The notes below the pieces were generated by a model that saw nothing but the letters and a program-made list of their open reading frames with translations, was not told the origin of the DNA and made no database searches. Shown piece by piece: positions 18,084 to 26,315 of a stretch of DNA of 44,070 nucleotides. The DNA comes from Candidatus Woesearchaeota archaeon (GTDB lineage: Archaea > Nanobdellota > Nanobdellia > SCGC-AAA011-G17 > UBA489): assembly GCA_018655015.1 (NCBI GenBank), contig JABIKK010000013.1, positions 1-44,070 of the forward strand, given 5' to 3'. The stretch's first letter is position 1. Each line of letters opens with the position of its first letter. The translations under genes were made by a program, and so were the position numbers.

Positions 18084-19268
18084 ATGACAGTATACGAAGA
18101 ATACAAAGGCAGACTTCCTGGAAGAATTATAAACGATATGAAGAGCGAAGCTGAAAAAAGAAACCTTAATGATAATCAGATAAAAAAAGTTATGGAATAC
18201 TTAGTTACTCAATATGACGCTGCAAAGATTGACCCAGGAGAGGCAATCGGAATAATTACAGCAGAATCATTTGGAGAACCAGGTACCCAGATGACACTTA
18301 ACGTGTTCCACTTCGCAGGTGTAGCTGAAGTGTCCGTAACCCAAGGTCTACCACGTCTTATTGAAATTTTAGACGCAAGAAAAAAAATCAAAACTCCTTC
18401 AATGGAAATCCATTTGAAAAAAGAACACGGCAAAGAAACAAATGAAGTAAGAAAGATTGCAGCACAAATAAAAGAAACTGTTCTAAGAGAGATTTCAGAA
18501 GAATTTAATATTAATCTATCAAAAATGCAATTAGAAGTTACAATCAACAAAGCTAAGATGAGGGAAATAAAAGCAAAGCCCGAAGAAATAATTGAAAAAT
18601 TAAAAGAATCACACAAAAACATCATAGCGAAGGAAACACCTGAAGGATTAAGCATCAAACCAGAAGCAACAGAAAATGAATTAATGGAAATGTACAAGCT
18701 AAAGGAAAAATTAAAAGAAACCTATATCCGAGGGGTAAAGGGCGTTACACATGTTCTTCCAGTAAAAAACGGAAATGAATTTATCATAATCACTGCAGGT
18801 TCAAACCTAGCAGATGTAATCAATATACCTGAAGTAGATTCAGCTAAAACAACAACAAATGACATTCATGAAACTGCTAAAGTCCTAGGGATCGAAGCAG
18901 CGAGACAAATAATAATCAACGAAGCTGAAAAAGTTATTGAAGACCAAGGATTAGATGTGGATATCAGACATATTTTATGTATTGCTGACACAATGAGTAG
19001 AACTGGACTAGTAAAAGGAATTACAAGATCAGGGATCACTGGAGAAAAGAAATCAGTTCTAGCTAAGGCATCCTTCGAGACACCTTTGACACACCTTGTA
19101 AACGCTTCTTTAATAGGAGAAGTAGATCAACTAAACTCAGTAATTGAAAATGTAATGCTCAATCAACCAGTTCCACTAGGTACAGGTCTTCCAGACCTTG
19201 TAGCAAAAATGGGACCAAAAGACATTAAAACGCAAAAAAAGGAAGACAAGAAAGAGGATAAAGAATGA
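18084..19268 (+). CDS. rpoA2: DNA-directed RNA polymerase subunit A''
   Basis: 394 residues, the C-terminal part of the largest subunit. GEAIGIITAESFGEPGTQMT and LPRLIEILDARK mark the trigger-loop and cleft region. FETPLTHLVNASLIGEVDQL and PVPLGTGLPDL mark the C-terminal clamp. The tail is highly charged (Lys/Asp/Glu). The stop overlaps the eL30 start as ATGA. Confidence 0.96.
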   Translation: MTVYEEYKGRLPGRIINDMKSEAEKRNLNDNQIKKVMEYLVTQYDAAKIDPGEAIGIITAESFGEPGTQMTLNVFHFAGVAEVSVTQGLPRLIEILDARKKIKTPSMEIHLKKEHGKETNEVRKIAAQIKETVLREISEEFNINLSKMQLEVTINKAKMREIKAKPEEIIEKLKESHKNIIAKETPEGLSIKPEATENELMEMYKLKEKLKETYIRGVKGVTHVLPVKNGNEFIIITAGSNLADVINIPEVDSAKTTTNDIHETAKVLGIEAARQIIINEAEKVIEDQGLDVDIRHILCIADTMSRTGLVKGITRSGITGEKKSVLAKASFETPLTHLVNASLIGEVDQLNSVIENVMLNQPVPLGTGLPDLVAKMGPKDIKTQKKEDKKEDKE

Positions 19269-19519
19269 GCCTACAAGATTTAAAAGACGCAATGAAAAGC
19301 AAGAAGCTAGTGTTTGGAGCTAGGCAGGCCATTAAGAATTTAAAAAATGGTAAAACAAAAGTCATATTTCTCGCAAGCAATTGTAGTAATGATATAGAAG
19401 AAAGCATCAACCATTATGCAAAACTAAGCAAGGCCAAAATAATTAAGTTAGACAAACCAAGGTCTGAGATCTCAATTTTCTGTAAGAAAAATTTCTCAGT
19501 TAGTGTTATCAGTTATTAA
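19265..19519 (+). CDS. rpl30e: Ribosomal protein eL30
   Basis: 84 residues. The L30e/L7Ae fold pattern KLVFGARQAIKNLKNGKTKVIFLASN, NHYAKLSKAKI and a Cys near the end identify it. Its position between rpoA2 and nusA is the conserved archaeal location. It overlaps rpoA2 by 4 nt (ATGA). It binds kink-turn RNA in the large subunit. Confidence 0.92.
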   Translation: MSLQDLKDAMKSKKLVFGARQAIKNLKNGKTKVIFLASNCSNDIEESINHYAKLSKAKIIKLDKPRSEISIFCKKNFSVSVISY

Positions 19520-19520
19520 T

Positions 19521-19940
19521 ATGAGATCTGTACAAAAATTAGATATGCGAACAATGGGGTATATCACCATGTTCGAAAAATTAACAAGAACAGAGGCAGT
19601 AGATTTCTTAGAAAATAAAGGTCAACTAATATTCTTCACAAAAGAAGGTGAATTAAGAAAAACTCTTGGAAAGAATGGGGCCAACATCAAAAGATTATCC
19701 AACCTTCTAAAGAAAAAAGTGAGAATTATTGAACTTTCAGAAGATCCAAAAAAATTCATTCTAAGTATAATTCATCCGTTAGAACCATCTTCAATTGAGA
19801 TAAAAGAAAAAGAAATAGTTCTAAAATTCAACACAACTGAAGAAAGAGCGAGAATAATTGGAAGAAATGGCTCTAATTTGGAATTCCTAAGCAAACTGGT
19901 CGAGAATCACCATCAAATAAAACTAAAGGTTGTCTCATAG
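19521..19940 (+). CDS. nusA: NusA-like KH-domain transcription factor
   Basis: About 139 residues. Two KH domains are visible: GELRKTLGKNGANIKRLSNLL and ERARIIGRNGSNLEFLSKLV, each with a GxxG-type loop (GKNG, GRNG). The archaeal protein lacks the N-terminal and S1 parts of bacterial NusA. I chose the ATG at 19521, one base after the eL30 stop; an in-frame ATG at 19503 would add six residues and overlap eL30. The last 68 nt overlap, in the opposite direction, the 3' end of the gene at 19873-20745. Confidence 0.9.
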   Translation: MRSVQKLDMRTMGYITMFEKLTRTEAVDFLENKGQLIFFTKEGELRKTLGKNGANIKRLSNLLKKKVRIIELSEDPKKFILSIIHPLEPSSIEIKEKEIVLKFNTTEERARIIGRNGSNLEFLSKLVENHHQIKLKVVS

Positions 19941-20745
19941 GACCAATTTCAATATCCATATAGCGACATTTAATTTCTTGTACAACTCTTCCACGATCGT
20001 TATCTCTCTCAGGAAGAAGCGTTGAATGTGCTAATTCGATAGAAAGTCTATACCATTCATTTCCATTTGAAAGATCCCTTTCTTCAACCCTAACAAACGA
20101 AGCAGGATCTATACTAACTCCTTGGAAAATAGAACCTAAAAATTGACTGCTACCTCTGGAATTCAAAGCTTCGAAAGTTGCAGGCCCAGATTCAAAATTT
20201 TGATAAGCGCGATTCCAGCCAGAAACTGATCCCATCCCAAAATCTTCAGGATCAACATTTAGTTCCATATCAAAATTAGGATCATAACCTGAAGTGACTT
20301 CATGAACTCTCCAAGAGCAGAACTTCCCATCTTCTGAATTTTTAAGTCTCCCTATGAGACCATAACCATTGCCATTGTCAAGCGCTTTTCCAAATTGCAA
20401 AGTGCCAACGCCTCGAAATTTACTTCCAAATAAATGTGAAAGAGAAAAAGCTCTAAACATTTCCTCAAAAGAACGAGTAGAACCATAATCAGTCCGATTA
20501 TTGACCCTAATATCAAAAGCTCTAAGTGGCAACCTAAAGGATTTAGCTCGGAGAGATGTTTCTTCTAAAGTTCCATCCAATGAAAGCATTAAATCATCCC
20601 TACACTGTGGACCCCCAATTGCTGAGAATGAACCAGATTTCTGATAGGCATCCCTTACGCCTTCAAAAAATTCTTTTCTTTCAACTGCAAGCTCCCTAAC
20701 TAAATCAGGAGTAGCCCTCATATCATTAACTCTTGTAATCTTCAT
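19873..20745 (-). CDS. Unrecognised 290-residue protein, Arg-rich, convergent overlap with nusA
   Basis: I do not recognise a family. There is no signal peptide or membrane segment. It reads as a globular alpha/beta protein with many Gly, Ser, Phe and Asp and aromatic strands such as NEWYRLSIEL. By my count it has 27 Arg but only 9 Lys, opposite to its Lys-rich neighbours, suggesting different ancestry or transfer. Its final 68 nt are antisense to the nusA end, so its last residues (PMRQPLVLFDGDSRPVCLGI) are constrained by the second KH domain. A TATA-like stretch for the minus strand lies around 20770-20785. Reading-frame length and the plausible promoter support a real gene. Confidence 0.65.
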   Translation of the reverse strand: MKITRVNDMRATPDLVRELAVERKEFFEGVRDAYQKSGSFSAIGGPQCRDDLMLSLDGTLEETSLRAKSFRLPLRAFDIRVNNRTDYGSTRSFEEMFRAFSLSHLFGSKFRGVGTLQFGKALDNGNGYGLIGRLKNSEDGKFCSWRVHEVTSGYDPNFDMELNVDPEDFGMGSVSGWNRAYQNFESGPATFEALNSRGSSQFLGSIFQGVSIDPASFVRVEERDLSNGNEWYRLSIELAHSTLLPERDNDRGRVVQEIKCRYMDIEIGPMRQPLVLFDGDSRPVCLGIPN

Positions 20746-20879
20746 CTTGTGTCAAGTCTAAATTAAACCAATATACTAATTATTTAAGCTTTTCTCAGAT
20801 TAACACTTCAAGAGCATATAAAACAAAACTATCAAAAACAAGGAGAATAAGCCCTATAAAGTCAATCCACAACCAAAAT

Positions 20880-20890
20880 GTTTATAAAAG
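20880..20890 (+). promoter_or_regulatory. TATA box of rps12-rps7
   Basis: GTTTATAAAAG lies about 22-32 nt before the rps12 ATG, suggesting a leaderless or nearly leaderless transcript that separates rps12-rps7 from the rpo operon. Confidence 0.6.
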
Positions 20891-20911
20891 GAAATTAGTG
20901 AAATCATTACA

Positions 20912-21349
20912 ATGCCAAAGAAATCACGAGGATTGGGTGCTGAAAAGAAACTTGCTGCTAGAAGGAACAAGTTCAAATGGTCCCAACCATTGTATAAAAG
21001 AAAGAAAAGAGGACTATGGCATAAATCAAATCCTCTTGGTAAATCTTCACAAGCAAAAGGAATCGTTCTTGAAAAAAGACAAGTTGAAGCTAAACAACCT
21101 AACTCGGCTATGAGAAAGTGTGTTGTTGTACAACTAACAAAGAATGGTAAAAAGATAACAGCTTTTGCACCGGGAAATGAAGCAATAAAAAGAATAGATG
21201 AACACGATGAAGTTATTATTGAATGTATTGGTGGTTCCAGAGGAAAATCCAAAGGAGACCTTCCAGGAATTAAATGGCAAGTTATCAAAGTTAATGATCA
21301 ATCACTTAACGCATTAGTACGTGGTAAGATAGAGAAAGGAAGAAGATGA
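20912..21349 (+). CDS. rps12: Ribosomal protein uS12
   Basis: 145 residues, the archaeal/eukaryal length. Family marks are [32 protein letters not shown] (the decoding-centre loop), [16 protein letters not shown] and [22 protein letters not shown]. It sits in the small-subunit decoding site. It overlaps rps7 as ATGA. Confidence 0.96.
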   Translation: MPKKSRGLGAEKKLAARRNKFKWSQPLYKRKKRGLWHKSNPLGKSSQAKGIVLEKRQVEAKQPNSAMRKCVVVQLTKNGKKITAFAPGNEAIKRIDEHDEVIIECIGGSRGKSKGDLPGIKWQVIKVNDQSLNALVRGKIEKGRR

Positions 21350-21936
21350 AGTTATTCAATTTATGGGACACTCAAGGAATTATTCTTACAGATATGTCCC
21401 TTAAGAATGTAATTACAACAACTCCTCAACTAGTTGCAAAATCTCAAGGAAGAAATGCAGCACAAAGATTTTACAGGAACAGAAATAACATTGTAGAAAG
21501 ATTAATCACAAGATTAATGGTTCCAGGACACAAAGGTAAAAAACACTTCAAGTCCTCAGGAAGCTGCTCAGGTAAATACCTAACAACTGCAAAAATCGCA
21601 ATCAAAACATTAAAAATTCTAGAAGAAAGAACAAAAGAAAATCCTGTTCAAGTATTGGTAACAGCTGTTGAAAACGCAGCACCAAGAGAAGAAATCACCA
21701 CAGTTGAATATGGTGGAGCTAGATACCCACAAGCTGTCGATTGTTCACCATTGAGAAGAATTGATATTGCTCTTAGAATCATGATTCAAGGTTCATACCA
21801 AAAATCATTCGGTAAAAAGGTTAAAATGGAATCCGCATTAGCAGATGAAATCTTAGCAGCATACAACTTTGATCAAAAAAGCGCAGCTATTTCCAAAAAA
21901 TTAGAAATGGAAAGAATGGCAGACGCCGCAAGATAG
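21346..21936 (+). CDS. rps7: Ribosomal protein uS7
   Basis: 196 residues. It shows the archaeal uS7 pattern: [60 protein letters not shown], and a basic, Ala-rich C terminus. It nucleates assembly of the small-subunit head. Translation is coupled to rps12 by a 4-nt overlap. The stop directly abuts the convergent membrane protein gene. Confidence 0.95.
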   Translation: MKLFNLWDTQGIILTDMSLKNVITTTPQLVAKSQGRNAAQRFYRNRNNIVERLITRLMVPGHKGKKHFKSSGSCSGKYLTTAKIAIKTLKILEERTKENPVQVLVTAVENAAPREEITTVEYGGARYPQAVDCSPLRRIDIALRIMIQGSYQKSFGKKVKMESALADEILAAYNFDQKSAAISKKLEMERMADAAR

Positions 21937-22488
21937 TTATTTTTTATCCATTTTTTTCTTAGCAATCCACAACAAGAGTACTAATTCTATGAATACTACA
22001 AAGACCCTCATAAATTTGGACATATCTGAGAAATACCTTCCAGTACTATAGATCAATAATAAAACTCCACCAAACATAAATCCACTAGCAGCAACTTCAA
22101 AAGAATAAAACAATCCAATTAATATTAAAGCAATTGCAATTGGAGAGATAATAAAGAACAAGTTTCTATTATATTCTTCGTTAGCAGCACTAAATTCACT
22201 TGAACAGTAATTACAATCTGAATACACTTGGCAACCTTCTTCATCATAATCAAATCTAGGACTTCCTTCTGCTAGATTACATTGGGATATCTCTTCTTCA
22301 TAAACAAAATAAACATTTTCGCATGTTTCAGGAGGCACTTCAAACCTATCTTTAAAAGCTCTTGGACCATCTAATCCACAAAAGTCTTCATACTCTGGGG
22401 CAGAATAAATAGCATCGAAAAATAATCCAATAAATAAGGCAGCCATTACAGCTATTGCCAAAGACATCAATAATTCTTTCACCTTCAT
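21937..22488 (-). CDS. Unrecognised four-helix membrane protein with Cys-rich loop
   Basis: 183 residues. The first membrane helix (about 7-28) is followed by a roughly 80-residue acidic loop with seven Cys (CGLDGP, CENVYF, CNLAEG, CQVYSDCNYC), likely exported and disulfide-bonded. Three more helices lie at about 110-182, ending in KKKMDKK. No family is recognised. It is oriented against rps7 and EF-2 and its stop abuts rps7. A minus-strand TATA (within 22503-22512) sits just upstream of the ATG, back to back with the EF-2 promoter. Confidence 0.7.
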   Translation of the reverse strand: MKVKELLMSLAIAVMAALFIGLFFDAIYSAPEYEDFCGLDGPRAFKDRFEVPPETCENVYFVYEEEISQCNLAEGSPRFDYDEEGCQVYSDCNYCSSEFSAANEEYNRNLFFIISPIAIALILIGLFYSFEVAASGFMFGGVLLLIYSTGRYFSDMSKFMRVFVVFIELVLLLWIAKKKMDKK

Positions 22489-22502
22489 AAGTTGCCCACT
22501 AA

Positions 22503-22552
22503 TTATAAACTTTATATGCCTTCCTAAACGCTTTTCAGAAAACCTTATAAAC
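22503..22552. promoter_or_regulatory. Divergent promoters: membrane protein (-) and EF-2 (+)
   Basis: CCTTATAAAC at 22543-22552 is a TATA box about 21-30 nt before the EF-2 ATG. On the other strand, the TTATAAACTTTATA stretch at 22503-22516 lies about 15-28 nt before the start of the 22488 gene. Confidence 0.5.
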
Positions 22553-22572
22553 AGTTTTTACAAAAAATCCTC

Positions 22573-24774
22573 ATGGCCAAAGACATGGGTGAAAGAGTTA
22601 CAGAATTAATGAGAAAACCTGAGCAAATCAGGAATATCGCTATTTGTGCCCATATTGACCATGGTAAAACTACATTCTCAGACAATTTACTTGCAGGAGC
22701 AGGAATGCTTTCAGAAGAACACGCAGGTAAACAATTAGCTCTAGATTTTCACGAAGATGAACAAGCTAGAGGGATTACAATCGACTCATCAAGTGTATCT
22801 ATGGTACATGAAGTTAATGGTCAAGAACACTTAATCAATTTAATTGACACTCCTGGCCACGTTGACTTTGGTGGTGACGTAACAAGAGCAATGAGGGCAG
22901 TTGATGGTTGCATCGTTCTATGTGATGCAGTTGAAGGTATCATGCCTCAAACAGAAACAGTTCTAAGACAAGCATTAAGAGAACATGTAAAACCAATTTT
23001 ATTCATTAACAAAGTTGATAGATTAATTAGAGAAGTTAAATTAACACCTGAAGCAATGCAGGAAAGATTCCTAAAAATTATTGCATCAGTTAACGCCTTC
23101 ATGGACAAAATAATTCCAGAAGAGCATAAGGGAAAATGGAATGTATCCGTACAAGACGGTTCAGTTGCATTCGGTTCAGCATTCCACAATTGGGCAATGT
23201 CCGTAGACTATATGCAGAAGAAAAACATTTCTTTCAAAGATGTTATTGAACATTATTCAGATCCAAACGATGATAACAAATACAAGGAGCTTGCAAAATT
23301 AGCACCATTACACGAAGTAGTTCTTGGTTCCGTTGTAAAACACTTACCTAACCCAGTTGTTGCCCAAAAATACAGAATTCCTAACATCTGGCATGGAGAC
23401 GTAGAATCCCCGGAAGGAAAAGCAATCTTAAGCTGTGATCCTGAAGGAGAACCTGCTTTTGTTTGTGTTAAGATAGTTATTGATCCACATATGGGCGAAG
23501 TAGCAGCAGGTAGAATGTTCTCAGGATCAATTAAACAAGGACAAGAAGTTTACCTAAACGGATCAAAAAAATCTGTTAGAGTCCAACAAGTTAGCATTTA
23601 CAAAGGTGCACAAAGACTACAAATGGATGAAGTTGTAGCAGGAAATATAGTTGGAATTTCAGGATTAAAAGGAATCTTTTCAGGAGAAACAGTTTCCGCT
23701 AAACCAATAGAGCCTTTCGAGGCAATAAGTCACATATTCGAACCAGTTGTTACAAAAAGCATTGAAGCAGAAAAATCAGCAGACCTTCCAAAACTAATCG
23801 AAGTATTAAGAAAGGTTTCAAAGGAAGATCCTTCAATTAAAATTGAAATCAATGAAGAAACTGGTGAAAACCTAATGCATGGTATGGGTGAACTACACTT
23901 AGAAGTTATTGAAAACAGAATTAAAACTGAAAAAAATGTTAATGTAAAAACTTCACCGCCAATTGTTATTTTTAGAGAATCAATTGAAAAAATATCTCCT
24001 CAAATGGAAGGTAAATCTCCAAATAAACACAATAAATTTTATGTAATTGTAGAACCCTTAGATGAAAACATTGCTAAAGCAATTAAAGATGGAACACTTC
24101 CAGAAGGAAGAGTTAAGAAAAATGATAAGGTTCTATATGAAAAATTAGATGTTCTTGGAATTCCAGTTAAAGAAGGTAAAAAAATTAGGGATATTTGTAA
24201 AGGTAACTTACTAGTTGATGGTACAAGAGGTATTGTACATATTGGAGAAGTTCAAGAATTAATCAATGAAGGATTCGAACAAGTTATGAAACAGGGACCC
24301 TTAGCAAAAGAACCCGGAATTAATATGAAAGTTACAGTAATGGATACTAAATTACACGAAGATGCAATTCACAGAGGTCCTGCACAAGTACTTCCAGCAG
24401 TTAGAATGGCCGTTAAGGAAGCAATGGAAAAGGCAAACCCAGTAATATTCGAGCCAATGCAAATTGTTCAGATTGATGCACCTCATGAAAACATGGGAGA
24501 CATGTCCGGCCTCATTTCCAATAAACGTGGACAACTATTAGAAATGAACCAAGATGGTGACCAAATTGTTCTAAAAGCAAAGCTTCCAGTAGCAGAAATG
24601 TTTGGATTAAGTAACGAAATTAGATCTATGACTTCTGGTCGTGGAAACTTCTTCTTAATTGATCAGAAATACGAAAGGCTACCTAGAGAGCTTCAAGAGA
24701 AGATTATCATCAGTATTAGACAAAGAAAAGGTCTAAAGGCTGAAGATCTTAAGGAAGAAGGAACAGACGAATAA
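22573..24774 (+). CDS. fusA: Translation elongation factor EF-2
   Basis: 733 residues. The G1 motif AHIDHGKT is at 26-33, and DTPGHVDF, FINKVDR and the effector-region RGITIDSS are present. The C-terminal domain IV loop LHEDAIHRGPAQ has His600 as the diphthamide site. It is a GTPase that moves tRNA and mRNA on the ribosome. It lies in the conserved archaeal order after rps7, but the usual neighbour EF-1alpha is displaced by about 5.8 kb of accessory genes. Confidence 0.97.
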   Translation: MAKDMGERVTELMRKPEQIRNIAICAHIDHGKTTFSDNLLAGAGMLSEEHAGKQLALDFHEDEQARGITIDSSSVSMVHEVNGQEHLINLIDTPGHVDFGGDVTRAMRAVDGCIVLCDAVEGIMPQTETVLRQALREHVKPILFINKVDRLIREVKLTPEAMQERFLKIIASVNAFMDKIIPEEHKGKWNVSVQDGSVAFGSAFHNWAMSVDYMQKKNISFKDVIEHYSDPNDDNKYKELAKLAPLHEVVLGSVVKHLPNPVVAQKYRIPNIWHGDVESPEGKAILSCDPEGEPAFVCVKIVIDPHMGEVAAGRMFSGSIKQGQEVYLNGSKKSVRVQQVSIYKGAQRLQMDEVVAGNIVGISGLKGIFSGETVSAKPIEPFEAISHIFEPVVTKSIEAEKSADLPKLIEVLRKVSKEDPSIKIEINEETGENLMHGMGELHLEVIENRIKTEKNVNVKTSPPIVIFRESIEKISPQMEGKSPNKHNKFYVIVEPLDENIAKAIKDGTLPEGRVKKNDKVLYEKLDVLGIPVKEGKKIRDICKGNLLVDGTRGIVHIGEVQELINEGFEQVMKQGPLAKEPGINMKVTVMDTKLHEDAIHRGPAQVLPAVRMAVKEAMEKANPVIFEPMQIVQIDAPHENMGDMSGLISNKRGQLLEMNQDGDQIVLKAKLPVAEMFGLSNEIRSMTSGRGNFFLIDQKYERLPRELQEKIIISIRQRKGLKAEDLKEEGTDE

Positions 24775-24877
24775 ATTTAGACTGAAATTCTTAGAATTTA
24801 AGCTATTAAACCGTGTTCTACAGCCAAACATCTATAATGTATATAGAGCATATATTATATATTTCTTAACCTGTCCA

Positions 24878-24904
24878 TTTATAAATACCGAAACCAATAT
24901 ATAT
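24878..24904 (+). promoter_or_regulatory. TATA elements upstream of the HEXXH protein gene
   Basis: TTTATAAATA (24878-24887) and AATATATATC (24895-24904) precede the ATG at 24927. The intergenic stretch 24775-24926 is very AT-rich and has no ORF. It contains a 15-nt sequence (24831-24845) that recurs at 33173-33187. Confidence 0.45.
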
Positions 24905-24926
24905 CCTCTAGCATATACTTTAGTCC

Positions 24927-26312
24927 ATGTTATCTCGTTTAGCTAAAAGTGTAAGTGTAGGATTACTTTCTTTAGTAGCATCAGCTCCAACAGTAGCCAC
25001 ATCCTACAAAACTCAAGAACCCACAACCTATGAAGCGTCAGCTCCACTTGAATCAAGATTGTCAGTGGACGTGGAAATGGCAAGAGCACAACCACTTGAA
25101 TTTATTACTGGTCTTAATGAAAGATATTCTCCAGAAAATTTGAAAACACTTGAAGAACAAGGAAAACTAGGAGCAGAAAGTAACTATTCTGCAAGAATGG
25201 TTTCAAATATGTTAAGTCCCGGAGTAAGATATATGGTGCTTCACCATTTAGATGAAAATCTTGACCACTCTAAATTTCTTCAAAGCACAATAGATCTAGC
25301 TAGCGATGAAGGTGCAAGTTTTTTAGAAAGAAGAAATGCAATTGATGCACTAGGATATTTATTTGAAAGAGGAAAGACTAACAAAAACAAAGGAGAAGTC
25401 GATACAATTGCAGAAACGCTTTATAATATTTTACACAGTGACTTAGAAAGAGTTTCATCAAGCGAAGTTACATCTGAAACACTTCCAGATTACTTAACAA
25501 TACAAACTCTAAAAACGACTCAAAGATTCTTGCAAGTTCATCGTAAAAGTGAAGGTTGTTCAAGATTAGCCGTTGAAGTTTACCTATTATCAGTTAACCC
25601 CTCAACAAACCCTCATGTAGCACAGCATGGCATTTGGGCACTAGATTCCGTATTCAAACCAGCGTCTCCTGCAAAATTAAGAAAAAGTGTAAGCACTGCT
25701 TCAAAGAAGTTAACTAAAGAAGAAAAAGATGAAGCTAAAATCCCAATTAAAGATCCAGAAAAAGTTGTAGATAGTCTTTTCAGATTTCTTGAAGGACATC
25801 CACAAACAGGTTATGTTGAACCAAGATTTACCTACAAATCCGACGATCACCTTGGAAATCTAGCAAAAAGATTTGAAAAAAGATTCAGTAAAGGATATCC
25901 AACTGTTAAAGTTTCATCTGCGGAAAAAGATTTCACTAAAATATACGAATCTTTTTTAGAAGAATTCAAAAGAGATAAACCTGATGATTACTTTACATTT
26001 GCATTAGTTGCAGATGGAATAGACCTTGGTAAGAGAAGAAGGACGGGCCAATCTAGTATAGCTGATCAGGAGAACCATATAATTTGTGTAACGGAACACA
26101 GTTGTGATGCTGAGTCTATCAAAGGATTAATCGCGCATGAAGGAACTCATTTGTTGACATTTGACTTAGGGTTAAAACTAGACCGTAATAGTCACCTTGA
26201 AGAAGAAATCCCTCTTGAAAGACATAATATTTCTATTGATCCTTCGAGTTGGAACCTAGCTGAAGGTGGAGACATGTTCCACAAACTAGCAAAACATTGG
26301 CACACAAAATAA
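24927..26312 (+). CDS. Secreted HEXXH metalloprotease-like protein with helical repeats
   Basis: 461 residues. An N-terminal hydrophobic signal (MLSRLAKSVSVGLLSLVASA, about 1-25) is followed by an alpha-helical region (about 40-260) with HEAT-like periodicity (for example FLERRNAIDALGYLFERG). The C-terminal part has AHEGTHLLTFD with His404-Glu405-x-x-His408, the zincin signature. Acidic residues in HLEEEIPLE follow and may supply a third ligand. Probably an exported zinc protease, but no known family was recognised. It lies inside the EF-2/EF-1alpha gap and ends 3 nt from the convergent Hint-domain gene, whose product is also exported. Confidence 0.65.
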   Translation: MLSRLAKSVSVGLLSLVASAPTVATSYKTQEPTTYEASAPLESRLSVDVEMARAQPLEFITGLNERYSPENLKTLEEQGKLGAESNYSARMVSNMLSPGVRYMVLHHLDENLDHSKFLQSTIDLASDEGASFLERRNAIDALGYLFERGKTNKNKGEVDTIAETLYNILHSDLERVSSSEVTSETLPDYLTIQTLKTTQRFLQVHRKSEGCSRLAVEVYLLSVNPSTNPHVAQHGIWALDSVFKPASPAKLRKSVSTASKKLTKEEKDEAKIPIKDPEKVVDSLFRFLEGHPQTGYVEPRFTYKSDDHLGNLAKRFEKRFSKGYPTVKVSSAEKDFTKIYESFLEEFKRDKPDDYFTFALVADGIDLGKRRRTGQSSIADQENHIICVTEHSCDAESIKGLIAHEGTHLLTFDLGLKLDRNSHLEEEIPLERHNISIDPSSWNLAEGGDMFHKLAKHWHTK

Positions 26313-26315
26313 TTT

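Noticed and set aside
18209-18697. Minus-strand 162-codon frame inside rpoA2
   Set aside because: It lies entirely antisense to a conserved polymerase gene, with no promoter or recognisable protein pattern.
12209-19268. Inteins in the RNA polymerase genes
   Set aside because: All conserved catalytic regions are continuous and no Hint-type sequence occurs in them.
20854-21288. Minus-strand 144-codon frame over rps12
   Set aside because: Antisense to the conserved uS12 gene and extends across its promoter; no independent support.
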